Assembly: GCA_016845585.1 (NCBI GenBank)
Contig: JAERSO010000036.1
Coordinates: 55,512 to 119,511 of the forward strand
Direction of reading: 5' to 3'
DNA: 64,000 bases
Source: Acidimicrobiaceae bacterium
GTDB lineage: Bacteria; Actinomycetota; Acidimicrobiia; Acidimicrobiales; Aldehydirespiratoraceae
Below are positions 1-9,037 of this stretch, one piece after another (within the stretch, counting starts at the first letter, position 1; every line of letters starts with the position of its first letter). The notes under the pieces were generated by a model. The model was not told where the DNA came from, did no database searches, and saw nothing but the letters and a program-made list of their open reading frames with translations. The position numbers and the translations under genes were made by a program.

Positions 1-2
1 AC

Positions 3-554
3 AGCAACGGGAAGACCATCTTCTTCCTCGGCCGCCATGAGCCGAGGAAAGGCCTCGCCAACCTGCTCGCCGCGCTCGAGAACCTGCCGGCCGACACCCA
101 CCTGTGGGTGGCCGGTGAAGGTCCCGAAACCGATGCCCTCAAAGCCCGCTACGCCGGAGATGCCCGAGTCGAGTGGTTGGGCACCATCGGCGAGACCGAG
201 AAGATCGCTCGTCTCCGCGGAGCCGACGTGTTCTGTGCCCCCTCGCTGCACGGCGAGTCGTTCGGCATCGTGTTGCTCGAGGCAATGGCCGCGAGCACGC
301 CGGTCGTGGCGTGCGACATTCCCGGATATGCCAACGTCGCCCGCCAGGGCAAGGACGCACTCCTGGTGACGCCTGGTGACGTGAAGGCGCTGGCCGATGC
401 GATCCGCACGCTGCTCACCGAACCTCGGCGCAGTGATGCGCTGATCGAGTCGGGTCGAAAGCGCGCTGACGACTTCTCGATGGCGCGGCTCGCGTCGCTC
501 TATCTCGAGCGATACGAGCGCTTGATCGCGCGGTCAGCCGTCAAGGCTGGATGA
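3..554 (+). CDS. pimA: Glycosyltransferase family 4, PimA-like (5' truncated by window)
   Basis: C-terminal part of a GT-B mannosyltransferase, probably the one that adds the first mannose from GDP-mannose to phosphatidylinositol at the inner membrane face. The visible 183 residues open with FFLGRHEPRKGL and contain WVAGEGPET, EWLGTIG, GADVFCAPSLHGESFG and EAMAASTPVVA, the donor-nucleotide-binding pattern of the family, including the E-x7-E type element around HGESFGIVLLEA. The N-terminal acceptor domain lies outside the window. Order also fits: in mycobacteria pimA lies a short distance from pdxS-pdxT-yebC-ruvCAB, as here. Another GT4 specificity cannot be excluded from the C-terminal half alone. 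Confidence 0.8.
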   Translation, partial: SNGKTIFFLGRHEPRKGLANLLAALENLPADTHLWVAGEGPETDALKARYAGDARVEWLGTIGETEKIARLRGADVFCAPSLHGESFGIVLLEAMAASTPVVACDIPGYANVARQGKDALLVTPGDVKALADAIRTLLTEPRRSDALIESGRKRADDFSMARLASLYLERYERLIARSAVKAG

Positions 555-643
555 CACAGCAGTTCGGGCCGGGTGACGGTGACGGGGCCGTACGGCCGGT
601 ACATTGAGAGACTCGCGGCCTCCGGTGCCGCATGGAGGTCAAC

Positions 644-1195
644 ATGATCGTTGCACTGATCATTCTCGGAATCGTGGTGCTGCTGGTCCTCTACGTGATC
701 AGCCTCTACAACAAGCTCGTCAAGCTGCGGAACCGCATCGAGAACGCCTGGGCGCAGATCGATGTGCAGCTCAAGCGTCGCTGGGATCTCATCCCCAACC
801 TCGTCGAGACGGTGAAGGGCTATGCGGCCCATGAGAGCGAGACGCTCGAAGCCGTCATCGCCGCCCGAAACGCCGCAACGACCGCGTCGGGTCCGGCGGA
901 ACAGGCAGCCAATGAAAACCTGCTCACGGGCGCGCTTCGACAGTTGTTCGCGGTGAGCGAGGCCTACCCGGAGCTCAAGGCCAACCAGAATTTCCTGGAG
1001 CTCCAGGAAGAGCTGACTGCCACCGAGGGCCGCATCGCCTACTCCCGCCAGCACTACAACGATCAGGTCACGAAGTACAACACTGCGATCGAGACCTTCC
1101 CCGCCGTGATCATCGCCGGCATGCTCCGCTTCACCGAGCGCGAGTACTTCGAGGCCGACGACGAGTCTCGCGGCAACGTCGAAGTCCAGTTCTGA
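644..1195 (+). CDS. lemA: LemA family membrane protein
   Basis: Small membrane-anchored LemA protein of 183 residues; the biochemical role of the family is unclear. One N-terminal membrane helix (about residues 4-22) is followed by the diagnostic stretch NAWAQIDVQLKRRWDLIPNL and a helical bundle ending with the conserved YN..I..FP and F.....EYFE elements. I chose ATG 644 over the in-frame ATG 632 because GGAGG (634-638) sits 5 nt before 644 and overlaps 632. A TACATT box at 599-604 could be its -10. LemA genes often stand beside HtpX-type M48 proteases, and the next gene is a degenerate member of that family. Confidence 0.88.
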   Translation: MIVALIILGIVVLLVLYVISLYNKLVKLRNRIENAWAQIDVQLKRRWDLIPNLVETVKGYAAHESETLEAVIAARNAATTASGPAEQAANENLLTGALRQLFAVSEAYPELKANQNFLELQEELTATEGRIAYSRQHYNDQVTKYNTAIETFPAVIIAGMLRFTEREYFEADDESRGNVEVQF

Positions 1196-1214
1196 TCGGG
1201 TCGGGTCGCCGCTG

Positions 1215-1925
1215 ATGCCATCTGTCTCGCCCCGAGCGCTCGCGGCGATCCCTGCGGGCCTCGCGTTCGTCGTGGTGCTGCTCGCCCTGATCTTCGTGGT
1301 CCCGCCACTGATCGCGCTGGTCATCGCCATCGTGGTCGCCGGCCTCATCGGGTGGTATCTGCTGTCCCGAGCGTCAGAGCTCGCCCTCGGTGCGCTCGAT
1401 GCAGTGCCGCTGCAGGAGGCGGTTCATCCGCGGGTGGAGAGCCTCGTCGAGAGCATCTGCGCCAGTTTCGGCATCACCGAGCCGCAGCTCTACACCGTCG
1501 ACACCGACGCGATCGACGCAGCGGTCGTCGGGCGCTCCGACGACACTCGCCTCGTGATCACCCGTGGAGCTCTCGAACGACTCGACCGGCTCGAGCTCGA
1601 GGCCGTGGTGGCCCGGGAGCTCTCCCTGTTCGGCAATGGCATCCACGCGGCCACCGTGATGGTCGCGGTGAGCAAAGCGGTCGGTCCCCTCCGATCAGCG
1701 ATGCAGGAACGACTCCTCGACGGCCGTCGCCTCGCGCGCGCAGATGTCGAGGGCGTACAACTCACTCGGTACCCGCCGGCGCTCGCGTCGGCGTTGGAGA
1801 AGGCCCGGGCGGGGGCGGCCGTCGAACACGACGCCGTGAGTTGTCATCTCTGGATGGTCGGTCCGGCTCGCTCCGGTGTTCAGCCCCTTCTCGTCGAACG
1901 GATCGATACGCTTCGAGAACTGTGA
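1215..1925 (+). CDS. Degenerate M48/HtpX-like membrane protein (pseudo-protease)
   Basis: Membrane protein of 236 residues with two hydrophobic segments (about 10-30 and 32-50), then a soluble domain resembling the M48 peptidase core. The family motif AHELSH appears as ARELSL (residues 133-138): both zinc-binding histidines are replaced, by Arg134 and Leu138, while Glu135 stays. A later segment DVEGVQLTRYPPALASALEK matches the M48 region containing the third ligand and the TRYPPGL element. It follows lemA by 19 nt and its stop overlaps the next start (TGATG). Most likely a non-proteolytic partner of LemA; the family assignment is from motifs only. Confidence 0.7.
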   Translation: MPSVSPRALAAIPAGLAFVVVLLALIFVVPPLIALVIAIVVAGLIGWYLLSRASELALGALDAVPLQEAVHPRVESLVESICASFGITEPQLYTVDTDAIDAAVVGRSDDTRLVITRGALERLDRLELEAVVARELSLFGNGIHAATVMVAVSKAVGPLRSAMQERLLDGRRLARADVEGVQLTRYPPALASALEKARAGAAVEHDAVSCHLWMVGPARSGVQPLLVERIDTLREL

Positions 1926-3043
1926 TGCAGGCGGGTTGGGTGAGGCGTGTCAGCGCCTTTGTGGTGATCTCTGTCGTGTTGGCGGCATGCGGGGGCGGCA
2001 GTGACGATGACTCCGACGCGCCCGTGGACGACGACTCCGGAGCGGATGCGTCGGGTCCGACTTCCACGTCGAGCACCACCACGACCACGTTGGCCGAAAT
2101 CGACGCCGGCCCGAAGGCTCCGTTCACCGGGCTGCCCGCCGAGGAAGCGCTGCTGGCGCTGCCGGCCGTCGTGATCAAGATTGGCAACGATGACGATCGC
2201 AGCCTCGAGTCGCTGATCGGCATCGATCACGCCGACCTCGTGATCGAGGAGCGGATCGAGGATCGAGCGACGCGCTTCGCCGTCGTGTTCCACTCCGATC
2301 TTCCGGAAGTGGCGGGGCCGGTTCGATCCGGTCGCACCACCGACGTCAACATCCTCGCGAACCTCGGCGCACCGATCTTCGCGTTCTCCGGCGCCAACAT
2401 CGGCGTGCTCGGCCAGCTGCGAGAAGCGGCGGGGCGAGGCGAGGTGGTCCTCGTGGCCAACGATGATTCCGGCGTCTACCAGTTCCGTGACGACGAGTAT
2501 CGCAACCCGGCGAACCTCTTCGCCTATCCGCGGCTTCTGCGCGAAGACTTCGCCGCCCAGTCCGGTGCTGCGGTCGCACCATTCGCCTTCCGCACCGACG
2601 AGTCCGCGAATCGGCCTGCCGGCGTGCCAGGTGTGGCGATCACGATCGTCGGCCGCGACACGGTGAGCTTCGTGTTCGATCCGAGCCGCGGCTACGTGCG
2701 GGTGCAAGACGGTGCGGTCCATTCGACCCGCGAGGGCCATGACATCGTCGTCACCAACCTCGTGGTGATGGAGACCGAGTACCATCCGAGCGCGATCGAC
2801 CCCCAGAGCATCGATGCCGCCACGCTCGGCGAAGGAATGGTCCACGTGATGATCGGCGGGCAACGGATCTCCGGTGTCTGGCGGCGGGCAACGGCCGGCG
2901 ACCCCTACACGCTCGTGAGCGACGATGGTTCCGTGATCGAGTTGGAGCCCGGCACGACCTGGCTCACCCTTGCTCTCGCGGAGAGCTATGAGTTCCTCGC
3001 CGACGACGAGACTCAGAGACTGGTACTCGGCAACCCCGGATAG
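1925..3043 (+). CDS. DUF3048 domain lipoprotein (YerB-like)
   Basis: Secreted lipoprotein of 372 residues and unknown function. The signal peptide ends in the lipobox VLAAC (about residues 17-21), followed by an acidic Asp/Ser/Thr-rich linker (about 22-58) and two DUF3048-type domains with NPLTGL-like FTGLPAEE, the [10 protein letters not shown] motif and the C-terminal [24 protein letters not shown] region. The start overlaps the preceding stop by one base, so it is probably co-transcribed with the lemA pair. The length fits the family. The role in the envelope is not known. Confidence 0.85.
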   Translation: MQAGWVRRVSAFVVISVVLAACGGGSDDDSDAPVDDDSGADASGPTSTSSTTTTTLAEIDAGPKAPFTGLPAEEALLALPAVVIKIGNDDDRSLESLIGIDHADLVIEERIEDRATRFAVVFHSDLPEVAGPVRSGRTTDVNILANLGAPIFAFSGANIGVLGQLREAAGRGEVVLVANDDSGVYQFRDDEYRNPANLFAYPRLLREDFAAQSGAAVAPFAFRTDESANRPAGVPGVAITIVGRDTVSFVFDPSRGYVRVQDGAVHSTREGHDIVVTNLVVMETEYHPSAIDPQSIDAATLGEGMVHVMIGGQRISGVWRRATAGDPYTLVSDDGSVIELEPGTTWLTLALAESYEFLADDETQRLVLGNPG

Positions 3044-3046
3044 GCT
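3041..3046 (+). promoter_or_regulatory. Putative -10 box for leaderless pdxS
   Basis: TAGGCT ends 7 nt before the pdxS ATG and no Shine-Dalgarno lies between them. This is the spacing expected when transcription begins at or next to the start codon. Confidence 0.5.
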
Positions 3047-3053
3047 GCGCGAC

Positions 3054-3947
3054 ATGAGTGAGTCGACTGAACGCGCCACCGGAAGCCCGCTCGTCAAGCG
3101 GGGCCTTGCCGAGATGTTGAAGGGCGGCGTCATCATGGACGTCGTCAATCCCGAACAGGCGAAGATCGCCGAAGACGCCGGCGCGGTCGCCGTGATGGCG
3201 CTCGAGCGAGTGCCGTCCGACATCCGCAAGGACGGCGGTGTTTCGCGCATGTCCGATCCCGAGATGATCGTCGGCATTCAGCAGACTGTGTCGATTCCGG
3301 TGATGGCCAAGGCGCGCATCGGTCACTTCGCCGAAGCCCAGATCCTCCAGGCGCTCGACGTCGACTACATCGATGAATCCGAGGTCCTCACCCCGGCCGA
3401 CGAGGCCCATCACATCGACAAGTGGGCGTTCACCGTTCCGTTCGTCTGTGGTGCCACGAACCTCGGCGAGGCGCTCCGTCGCATCAGCGAGGGAGCCTGC
3501 ATGATCCGCTCCAAGGGAGAGGCCGGCACCGGCAACGTCGTCGAAGCCGTTCGCCACCTCCGTTCGATCATGGGCGACATCGGCAAGATCACCAAGGCCG
3601 ACTCGGCCGAACTCTTCGATTGGGCCAAGCAGCTCCAGGCCCCGCTCCCGCTCGTGCAGGAGATCGCCGAAACGGGCGAGCTTCCTGTCCCGATGTTCTG
3701 CGCCGGCGGCCTCTCCACTCCGGCCGACGCGTCGCTCGTGATGCAGCTCGGTGCACAGGCAGTGTTCGTCGGCTCCGGCATCTTCAAGAGCGACGAGCCG
3801 GCCAAGATGGCCACCGCCATCGTCGAAGCCGCCACGCACTACCGGGACCCCGACATTCTCGTGAAGGTGTCGACCGGTCTCGGCAGCGCCATGAAGGGCC
3901 TCGAGATCGCCACGCTCGAGACGAAGCTGGCCGAACGCGGTTGGTAG
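3054..3947 (+). CDS. pdxS: Pyridoxal 5'-phosphate synthase lyase subunit PdxS
   Basis: Makes pyridoxal 5'-phosphate from ribose 5-phosphate, glyceraldehyde 3-phosphate and ammonia, the ammonia coming from PdxT. The 297-residue beta-barrel protein has [17 protein letters not shown] at the N terminus, the Schiff-base lysine in [10 protein letters not shown], the second lysine in [10 protein letters not shown] and the phosphate site in [12 protein letters not shown]. Length and sequence are typical of the dodecameric enzyme. The ATG at 3054 is preferred over upstream in-frame starts inside the lipoprotein gene because the conserved protein begins there and TAGGCT lies 8 nt upstream. It overlaps pdxT. 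Confidence 0.97.
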   Translation: MSESTERATGSPLVKRGLAEMLKGGVIMDVVNPEQAKIAEDAGAVAVMALERVPSDIRKDGGVSRMSDPEMIVGIQQTVSIPVMAKARIGHFAEAQILQALDVDYIDESEVLTPADEAHHIDKWAFTVPFVCGATNLGEALRRISEGACMIRSKGEAGTGNVVEAVRHLRSIMGDIGKITKADSAELFDWAKQLQAPLPLVQEIAETGELPVPMFCAGGLSTPADASLVMQLGAQAVFVGSGIFKSDEPAKMATAIVEAATHYRDPDILVKVSTGLGSAMKGLEIATLETKLAERGW

Positions 3948-4519
3948 CCCCGACCGTCGGCGTCCTCGCGCTGCAAGGCGCGTTCGCGGCCCACGCCGCA
4001 ATCCTCGAACGGCTGGGCGCCGCCACCACGGAGATCCGCAAGGACGCGCAACTCGATGCGGTCGACGCGCTCGTGATGCCCGGCGGCGAGTCGACCACGA
4101 TGTCGATGCTGCTGGAGCGATCCGGTATGCTCGCACCGCTGCGCGGCCGGATCGCCGACGGACTTCCGGCCTTCGGCACCTGCGCCGGCATGATCCTGCT
4201 GTCCTCGGAGGTGATGGACGGCCGCCCCGACCAGCACGTGCTCGGGTCGATCGACATCACCACCCGCCGCAACGGCTACGGCCGTCAGACCGAGTCGTTC
4301 GAGAGCGATCTCGACGTCACCGGCCTCGACTCGCCGTTCCACGGGGTCTTCATTCGTGCGCCGATCGTGGAACGAGTGGGCGACACGGTCTCGGTACTCG
4401 CATCGGTGGACGGTGACGCCGTACTCTGCCAACAGGCGAACGTCATGGTCGCCTCATTCCATCCGGAGCTGGCCGGCGACGACCGGCTCCACGCCATGTG
4501 GTTGAAGGAGTTCGCGTGA
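3941..4519 (+). CDS. pdxT: Pyridoxal 5'-phosphate synthase glutaminase subunit PdxT
   Basis: Class I glutaminase of 192 residues that hydrolyses glutamine and channels ammonia to PdxS. Visible elements are GVLALQGAF at the start, PGGEST, the nucleophile cysteine in [10 protein letters not shown], and the His-Glu pair in SFHPEL. The only start that keeps the conserved N terminus is TTG at 3941, which overlaps the end of pdxS by 7 nt and implies translational coupling. The stop overlaps the yebC start. Confidence 0.95.
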   Translation: MVAPTVGVLALQGAFAAHAAILERLGAATTEIRKDAQLDAVDALVMPGGESTTMSMLLERSGMLAPLRGRIADGLPAFGTCAGMILLSSEVMDGRPDQHVLGSIDITTRRNGYGRQTESFESDLDVTGLDSPFHGVFIRAPIVERVGDTVSVLASVDGDAVLCQQANVMVASFHPELAGDDRLHAMWLKEFA

Positions 4520-5268
4520 GCGGTCATTCCAAATGGGCAACGATCAAGCACAAGAAGGGCGCGGCTGACGCCAAGCGAGGCAAGCTGTTCGCCAAGCTGA
4601 TCAAGCAGGTCGAGGTCGCGGCTCGCACCGGTGGCGGCGACCCCGATTCCAACCCGACGCTGCGCACCATGTTCCAAAAGGCGCGCGACAACTCCGTGCC
4701 GCTCGACACCATCAGGAACGCAGTCAAGCGCGGCACCGGTGAGCTCGAAGGCGTCAACTACGAGACGATCACCTACGAGGGGTACGCCCCGGGTGGTGTG
4801 GCGCTGCTCATCGAGTGTCTCACCGACAACCGCAACCGGTCGTCGGGTGATGTGCGTTCGACTCTCGGCAAGGCCGGCGGGTCACTCGCCGAACCGGGCG
4901 CCGTCGCCTGGCAGTTCGAGCGCAAGGGTGTGGTGCTCGTCCCGACCAGCGTCGACGAAGACGATGTCATGATGGTCGCTCTCGAAGCCGGTGCCGAAGA
5001 CATCGTGAACGAAGGTGAGATGTACCGCGTCACCACCGAGCCGACCGACCTGCCGTCGGTGCGCGAGGCGCTCGACGAGGGCGGTATCGCCGTTCAGTCC
5101 GCTGATGTGGCGATGCTGCCGACGTCGACCGTCGAGGTCACCGATGCCGGTCAGGTCAAGCAGCTCATGAAGCTGATGGACCTGCTCGACGATCTCGACG
5201 ACGTCCAGGACGTGCACGGCAACATGGATGTCCCCGACGAGATCATGGACGCCATCGCCGCGGAATAG
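4516..5268 (+). CDS. yebC: YebC/PmpR family protein
   Basis: Protein of 250 residues in the YebC family; members have been described as DNA-binding regulators and, more recently, as factors that help ribosomes at polyproline stretches. It begins [17 protein letters not shown] and contains the family blocks RGTGELEG, YEGYAPGGVA, DNRNR and GGSLAEPGAVAW. The GTG at 4516 has AAGGAG 5 nt upstream and overlaps the pdxT stop, while an in-frame ATG at 4498 would add six non-conserved residues. The order pdxS-pdxT-yebC is standard in actinobacteria. Confidence 0.95.
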   Translation: MSGHSKWATIKHKKGAADAKRGKLFAKLIKQVEVAARTGGGDPDSNPTLRTMFQKARDNSVPLDTIRNAVKRGTGELEGVNYETITYEGYAPGGVALLIECLTDNRNRSSGDVRSTLGKAGGSLAEPGAVAWQFERKGVVLVPTSVDEDDVMMVALEAGAEDIVNEGEMYRVTTEPTDLPSVREALDEGGIAVQSADVAMLPTSTVEVTDAGQVKQLMKLMDLLDDLDDVQDVHGNMDVPDEIMDAIAAE

Positions 5269-5280
5269 CCCCGCCTGGGA

Positions 5281-6006
5281 TCAGCCCTGCGGGATGCTGT
5301 GACCGATGTGGTGAAGATGTTCACCGTTCCTGTCAGCCCCGAGCGGGGTCGTCAGGAGGTTGGCGAGTTGGTTCCCGATCTCCGTCGGAGTCGAAACCAG
5401 GCCCTGGTCACGGAGGTCGCGATAGAACTCCGCGGCCGCGACCTCAGGGCCCGATCCGAGGATCCGGTCCAGCAGCGGCGTGGCGACCGCGCCGGGATAC
5501 ACCCGAAGAATCGCCGTGTCCTCGAGTTCGAGCGCAGCTGACCGCATCGCCAGCTGCACCGCGGCCTTGAGGATCGAATACGCACCCCAACCATCGCGGG
5601 GAGTGGCGGCCGAGTAGCTGTCGAAGATCACCGAGCGTTCGACGGCCCCGGCACGCAGGAGCGCGGCGGTGAGCGCGATCGGCGCGGCGACGTGAACCTG
5701 GAAGTGGTGCGAGAGCTCGTCGGGGTCGAGCTGGGTCCACGGCTCGGTCGGCACCGCGGTTGCGGCGCCGTGGACGATGCTCGCCAATGGACGTCCGCCG
5801 ACATGGGCGACGATGCGATCGCGATCGACCCGGTCGGCCACGTCACCGTCGACGGGTTCGATCAGATCGGGATGCTCGCCGGCAAGCACCTGGAGCGCTT
5901 CATCTCGACGAGCGACGACCACCACCGACTCGCCCCGTTCGGCCAGGGCGAGGGCGGTTGAAAAGCCCATGCCGGTCGATGCGCCGGTGACGAGGTGAAT
6001 ACTCAT
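5281..6006 (-). CDS. SDR family NAD(P)-dependent oxidoreductase
   Basis: Classical short-chain dehydrogenase of 241 residues with an N-terminal Rossmann motif TGASTGMG, a VDGDVAD cofactor-region aspartate and the catalytic Tyr-Lys pair in GAYSILKAA. The arginine-rich end of beta-2 (VVVVARRDE) suggests NADP preference. The substrate cannot be told; the small size and lack of extra domains resemble benzil-reductase or sepiapterin-reductase-like SDRs. It is convergent with yebC (12 nt apart) with no clear terminator, and lies downstream of the ABC exporter genes on the same strand. Confidence 0.85.
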   Translation of the reverse strand: MSIHLVTGASTGMGFSTALALAERGESVVVVARRDEALQVLAGEHPDLIEPVDGDVADRVDRDRIVAHVGGRPLASIVHGAATAVPTEPWTQLDPDELSHHFQVHVAAPIALTAALLRAGAVERSVIFDSYSAATPRDGWGAYSILKAAVQLAMRSAALELEDTAILRVYPGAVATPLLDRILGSGPEVAAAEFYRDLRDQGLVSTPTEIGNQLANLLTTPLGADRNGEHLHHIGHSIPQG

Positions 6007-6048
6007 GCCGTGCAGTCAAGCACGAGCAGTGCGCTGGAGGGCGAGAAT

Positions 6049-6873
6049 TCAGACGCCGTCGGCGACGCCGAGCAAGCGCTGGCGTTTCACTCCGGCCATG
6101 CCTCGCCACGTCGACACGATGCCGATGCTCCAGGCGATCGCGCCGATGACGATCGTGGTGGTGACGGTGCCGTAGATCGCGCCGGATGCCTGGGCGTAGC
6201 TGATTCCGATCAGTGGCAGGGTGATGAGGCCCGAGGCCTGCTGGGCCGCAGCCGTCGACTTCACCCGGCCCGAGAGGCGGAGCACGAGCGAGAGTCCGAT
6301 GAGCAGGAATCCGGGCAGGACCCACAGCATGAGGAGCCACCATTGCTGGGTGGGGAAGAACCAGCCACCGACCTCGGGGCCGACGATCGTGTTGACGATC
6401 AGGCTGTACAGCGTGAAGCCCGCCATCGTCGTGAAGTAACCGGGTACGAGGGAGGCCATCAGCTTGCCGAGGTAGATCTCCTTGGTGGCGGCGGGGGAGT
6501 GAGCGAGGAACTCACCGGTACCACGCTCACGCTCGCCGACGAGCGTGGCGGCGCCGACAGCGGTCGAGATCGTCAGCGGCACGACCACCGCCATCGGCGC
6601 GAAGAGGAAGACGGCGAGGGCGTACGACGTGCGACCCTGCGGCGTGTCGCCCTTGATCTGGGCCTGGGCCTTGGCGGGGAGCACCTCGAGCGTGTTGGCC
6701 ACATTGCGGACCGCGTCGACATCGCCGAGCGATGTGATCGAGATCAGCAGGAAGAACGGCACGATCACGAAGAAGATGCCGCCGAGAATGCCCATGGGCA
6801 TCCAGAAGTCCTTGGCGAGAACGAGCTGCTTGACGTCGGTGCGGGCCACCGTGAATGTGCGGTGCCAGTTCAT
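6049..6873 (-). CDS. ABC-2 type transporter permease
   Basis: Integral membrane subunit (274 residues) of an ABC exporter. It has about six hydrophobic segments, with a large extracytoplasmic loop after the first, and the cytoplasmic signature GERERGTGEFLAHSPA, the coupling-helix motif of ABC-2/NatB-like permeases. Its start codon overlaps the stop of the upstream ATPase gene by 4 nt, so the two form one transporter. The substrate is unknown; such pairs often export small toxic molecules or sodium. Confidence 0.87.
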   Translation of the reverse strand: MNWHRTFTVARTDVKQLVLAKDFWMPMGILGGIFFVIVPFFLLISITSLGDVDAVRNVANTLEVLPAKAQAQIKGDTPQGRTSYALAVFLFAPMAVVVPLTISTAVGAATLVGERERGTGEFLAHSPAATKEIYLGKLMASLVPGYFTTMAGFTLYSLIVNTIVGPEVGGWFFPTQQWWLLMLWVLPGFLLIGLSLVLRLSGRVKSTAAAQQASGLITLPLIGISYAQASGAIYGTVTTTIVIGAIAWSIGIVSTWRGMAGVKRQRLLGVADGV

Positions 6874-7874
6874 CGGGCCATCTCCTTGGGCATCGACGAC
6901 TCACCGAGGTCGCGGGCGCTGCGGCGAGCGGCGAAGTACAGCTCTTCGAGCGTCGGTTCGTGGGGAACGACCCGCGTGACCCGCGCACCGGATCGCACGA
7001 TCGCCGAGACCACATCGGGTGTGATCGACGGGTCGTCGAGGATGGCCCGCACGCCTCGTGGTGTGGGTTCCGTGCGCCGGACGCCGGTGATCACCACGAG
7101 ATCGGCGATCGCCGTCGGGTCGCCCTCGATGGAGATCTCGACGGAGTCTTCGGGCCAGTAGGTGCGGGTGAGTTCGTCGGGCTGGCCGGATACGAGGTCG
7201 GTGCCGGCGTCGAGCACGATCACGTGATCGGCCAGGCCTTCGGCCTCGACGAGGTGGTGGGTGCACATCACGACGGTGTGACCATCGGCGGTCATGTCGC
7301 GGATCAGCTTGAGTACGGCCTGGGCCGACTCGGGATCGAGGCCGGACGTGGGCTCGTCGAAGAGCAGGAGACGGGGTTCGTGGAGGACCGATCGGGCCAG
7401 CGCCAGACGGGTCTTCATGCCGGTCGAGTAGCCGCCGACCTGAGCATCGAGCGCCTGTTCGATTCCGAACCGTTCCGCCGACACACGAATGCGGTCCCTC
7501 ATGATCCGGCGCTCCACCCCGTGGAGTTCGGCCGCGTAGGTCAGGTTGTCCCATCCGGTCAGGCGGTCGTACAGGGCCGGCTTGGCGGAGACGACGCCGC
7601 ACTGGCGACGCACTTCCTCCCCGTCGCGCTCCGGATCGAGTCCGAGCGTGCGGACGGTGCCGGTGTCGGCGGACATGGCGCCGGTTATGCAGCGGATCGC
7701 CGTGGTCTTGCCGGCCCCGTTCGGCCCGAGCAGGACGGTGATCTTCCCGTTGGGGGCCACCACCTCGAGGTCGGTGAGGGCAGGAGTGTCGTTGAACGAC
7801 TTGTGGACCCCACGAAGGGCCACAGCGGGAGAGTGGGGGACGGCATTCACTCCCCATACATCGGCTGGCACCAC
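6870..7874 (-). CDS. ABC transporter ATP-binding protein
   Basis: ATPase partner of the adjacent permease, 334 residues. It contains Walker A LLGPNGAGKTTA, a Q-loop region, the signature YSTGMKTRLALARS, Walker B LLLFDEPTSGLDP and the switch histidine in CTHHLVEAE, followed by a C-terminal extension typical of drug-exporter (DrrA/CcmA-like) ATPases. I used the upstream GTG at 7874; an internal GTG at 7850 would remove eight residues and is equally possible. It is divergent from ruvC. Confidence 0.9.
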   Translation of the reverse strand: MVPADVWGVNAVPHSPAVALRGVHKSFNDTPALTDLEVVAPNGKITVLLGPNGAGKTTAIRCITGAMSADTGTVRTLGLDPERDGEEVRRQCGVVSAKPALYDRLTGWDNLTYAAELHGVERRIMRDRIRVSAERFGIEQALDAQVGGYSTGMKTRLALARSVLHEPRLLLFDEPTSGLDPESAQAVLKLIRDMTADGHTVVMCTHHLVEAEGLADHVIVLDAGTDLVSGQPDELTRTYWPEDSVEISIEGDPTAIADLVVITGVRRTEPTPRGVRAILDDPSITPDVVSAIVRSGARVTRVVPHEPTLEELYFAARRSARDLGESSMPKEMAR

Positions 7875-7892
7875 CCGATCTTGATGTCGGGC

Positions 7893-7898
7893 TAGGGT
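7893..7898 (+). promoter_or_regulatory. Putative -10 box for leaderless ruvC
   Basis: TAGGGT ends 7 nt before the ruvC GTG and no Shine-Dalgarno is present. It lies in the short divergent gap with the ABC ATPase gene. Confidence 0.5.
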
Positions 7899-7905
7899 CG
7901 TACAT

Positions 7906-8409
7906 GTGTTCGTCCTCGGTATCGATCCCGGCCTTTCACGGTGCGGCTATGGCTGTGTGGAGCACGGTCGCAGGCCCCGCGCCATCGCTGCCGGCGTGAT
8001 TCGCACCGACCCGAAACTCGATCGTCCCATCCGTCTCGCCGAGCTTCAGCGTGAGTTGCGCGAGCTGATCGCGGAGCTCAAACCCGACGTTGTCGCCGTT
8101 GAGCGGGTGCTGTTCCAGACCAATGTCTCGACCGCGATGGGTGTCGGGATGGCCAGCGGCCTCGCGATGGCCGAAGCAGCCAGTGTGGGATGCGATGTCG
8201 TCGAGTACTCGCCGAACGAGATCAAGCAGGCCGTGGCCGGTTGGGGCGGTGCCGGCAAGGACGAGATCGGGGCGATGGTGCAGACCCTGCTCGATCTTCC
8301 CAAGAAGCTGGCGCCCGCCGATGCTGCCGACGCCGTGGCCGTCGCACTGTGCCACCTGGCCCGGGTACCGTCGCGGCGTACCTCGGCATCGATGAAACGA
8401 GTCGTATGA
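7906..8409 (+). CDS. ruvC: Holliday junction resolvase RuvC
   Basis: Endonuclease of 167 residues that cuts Holliday junctions during recombinational repair. The first catalytic Asp is in VLGIDPGLSRCGYG, the Glu in VAVERVLFQTN, and the terminal Asp pair in PADAADAVAVALCH. The RNase H-like fold is complete. The GTG start is set by conservation of the beta-1 strand and by the -10 box just upstream. It is the first gene of ruvC-ruvA-ruvB. Confidence 0.97.
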   Translation: MFVLGIDPGLSRCGYGCVEHGRRPRAIAAGVIRTDPKLDRPIRLAELQRELRELIAELKPDVVAVERVLFQTNVSTAMGVGMASGLAMAEAASVGCDVVEYSPNEIKQAVAGWGGAGKDEIGAMVQTLLDLPKKLAPADAADAVAVALCHLARVPSRRTSASMKRVV

Positions 8410-8428
8410 GGCCTGGAGGAGTTGACCG

Positions 8429-9037
8429 ATGATCGGATCATTGCGAGGTCGCCTGCTCGACCGCGGCCACGATGGGGAGCTGCTGATCGAGGTTGCCGGC
8501 CTCGGCTATCGTGTGCAGGTCACGCCGTCCACGTCAGTCACGATCGGTGAAATCGATGGCGAGGTCTTCGTCCACACGCATCACGCGGTGCGCGAGGACA
8601 GCGAAACCCTCTACGGCTTCGCCACGATCGCCGAACGTCGAGTCTTCGAGTCGCTGATCAGCGCCCACGGGGTCGGGCCCGCGCTCGGACTCGCGATCCT
8701 CTCGGTTCACGGCCCCGACGCCCTACGCGTCGCCGTGGCCAACGACGACGTCGCCGCGCTGTGTCTCGTGCCCGGCGTCGGCAAGAAAACGGCCGCTCGC
8801 CTCGTCATGGAGTTGAAGTCGAAGCTCGACCTTCCCGACTCCGAGGTCGTCGTCCTCACCGACGACGGGTCTCCTGCTGCCGTGGCCGGCGGTGCCCGTG
8901 CCGATGTGCGCACCGCCCTCGAGGGTCTCGGCTACGCGGCTGACGAAATCCATGCCGTGCTCGTCGACCTTCCCGCCGATGGCGAGACCGCCGACCTCCT
9001 CCGAGACGCGCTGCGTCGACTGGCCACGGGCGTCTGA
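8429..9037 (+). CDS. ruvA: Holliday junction branch migration protein RuvA
   Basis: DNA-binding subunit (202 residues) that holds the Holliday junction for RuvB. It starts [12 protein letters not shown], has the OB-fold with [17 protein letters not shown], and two helix-hairpin-helix motifs ([16 protein letters not shown] and [17 protein letters not shown]), then a C-terminal three-helix RuvB-contact domain. GGAGGA at 8415-8420 is a clear ribosome site 8 nt before ATG. The stop overlaps the ruvB start (TGATG). Confidence 0.97.
   Translation: MIGSLRGRLLDRGHDGELLIEVAGLGYRVQVTPSTSVTIGEIDGEVFVHTHHAVREDSETLYGFATIAERRVFESLISAHGVGPALGLAILSVHGPDALRVAVANDDVAALCLVPGVGKKTAARLVMELKSKLDLPDSEVVVLTDDGSPAAVAGGARADVRTALEGLGYAADEIHAVLVDLPADGETADLLRDALRRLATGV

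Noticed and set aside
1880..3277. Long reverse-strand open frame across the DUF3048 lipoprotein gene (465 codons)
   Set aside because: It is the antisense shadow of well-supported forward genes, has no recognisable domain and reflects high GC content.
2964..4136. Reverse-strand open frame of 390 codons opposite pdxS
   Set aside because: Arg- and His-rich low-complexity translation typical of antisense frames; pdxS and pdxT are unambiguous on the other strand.
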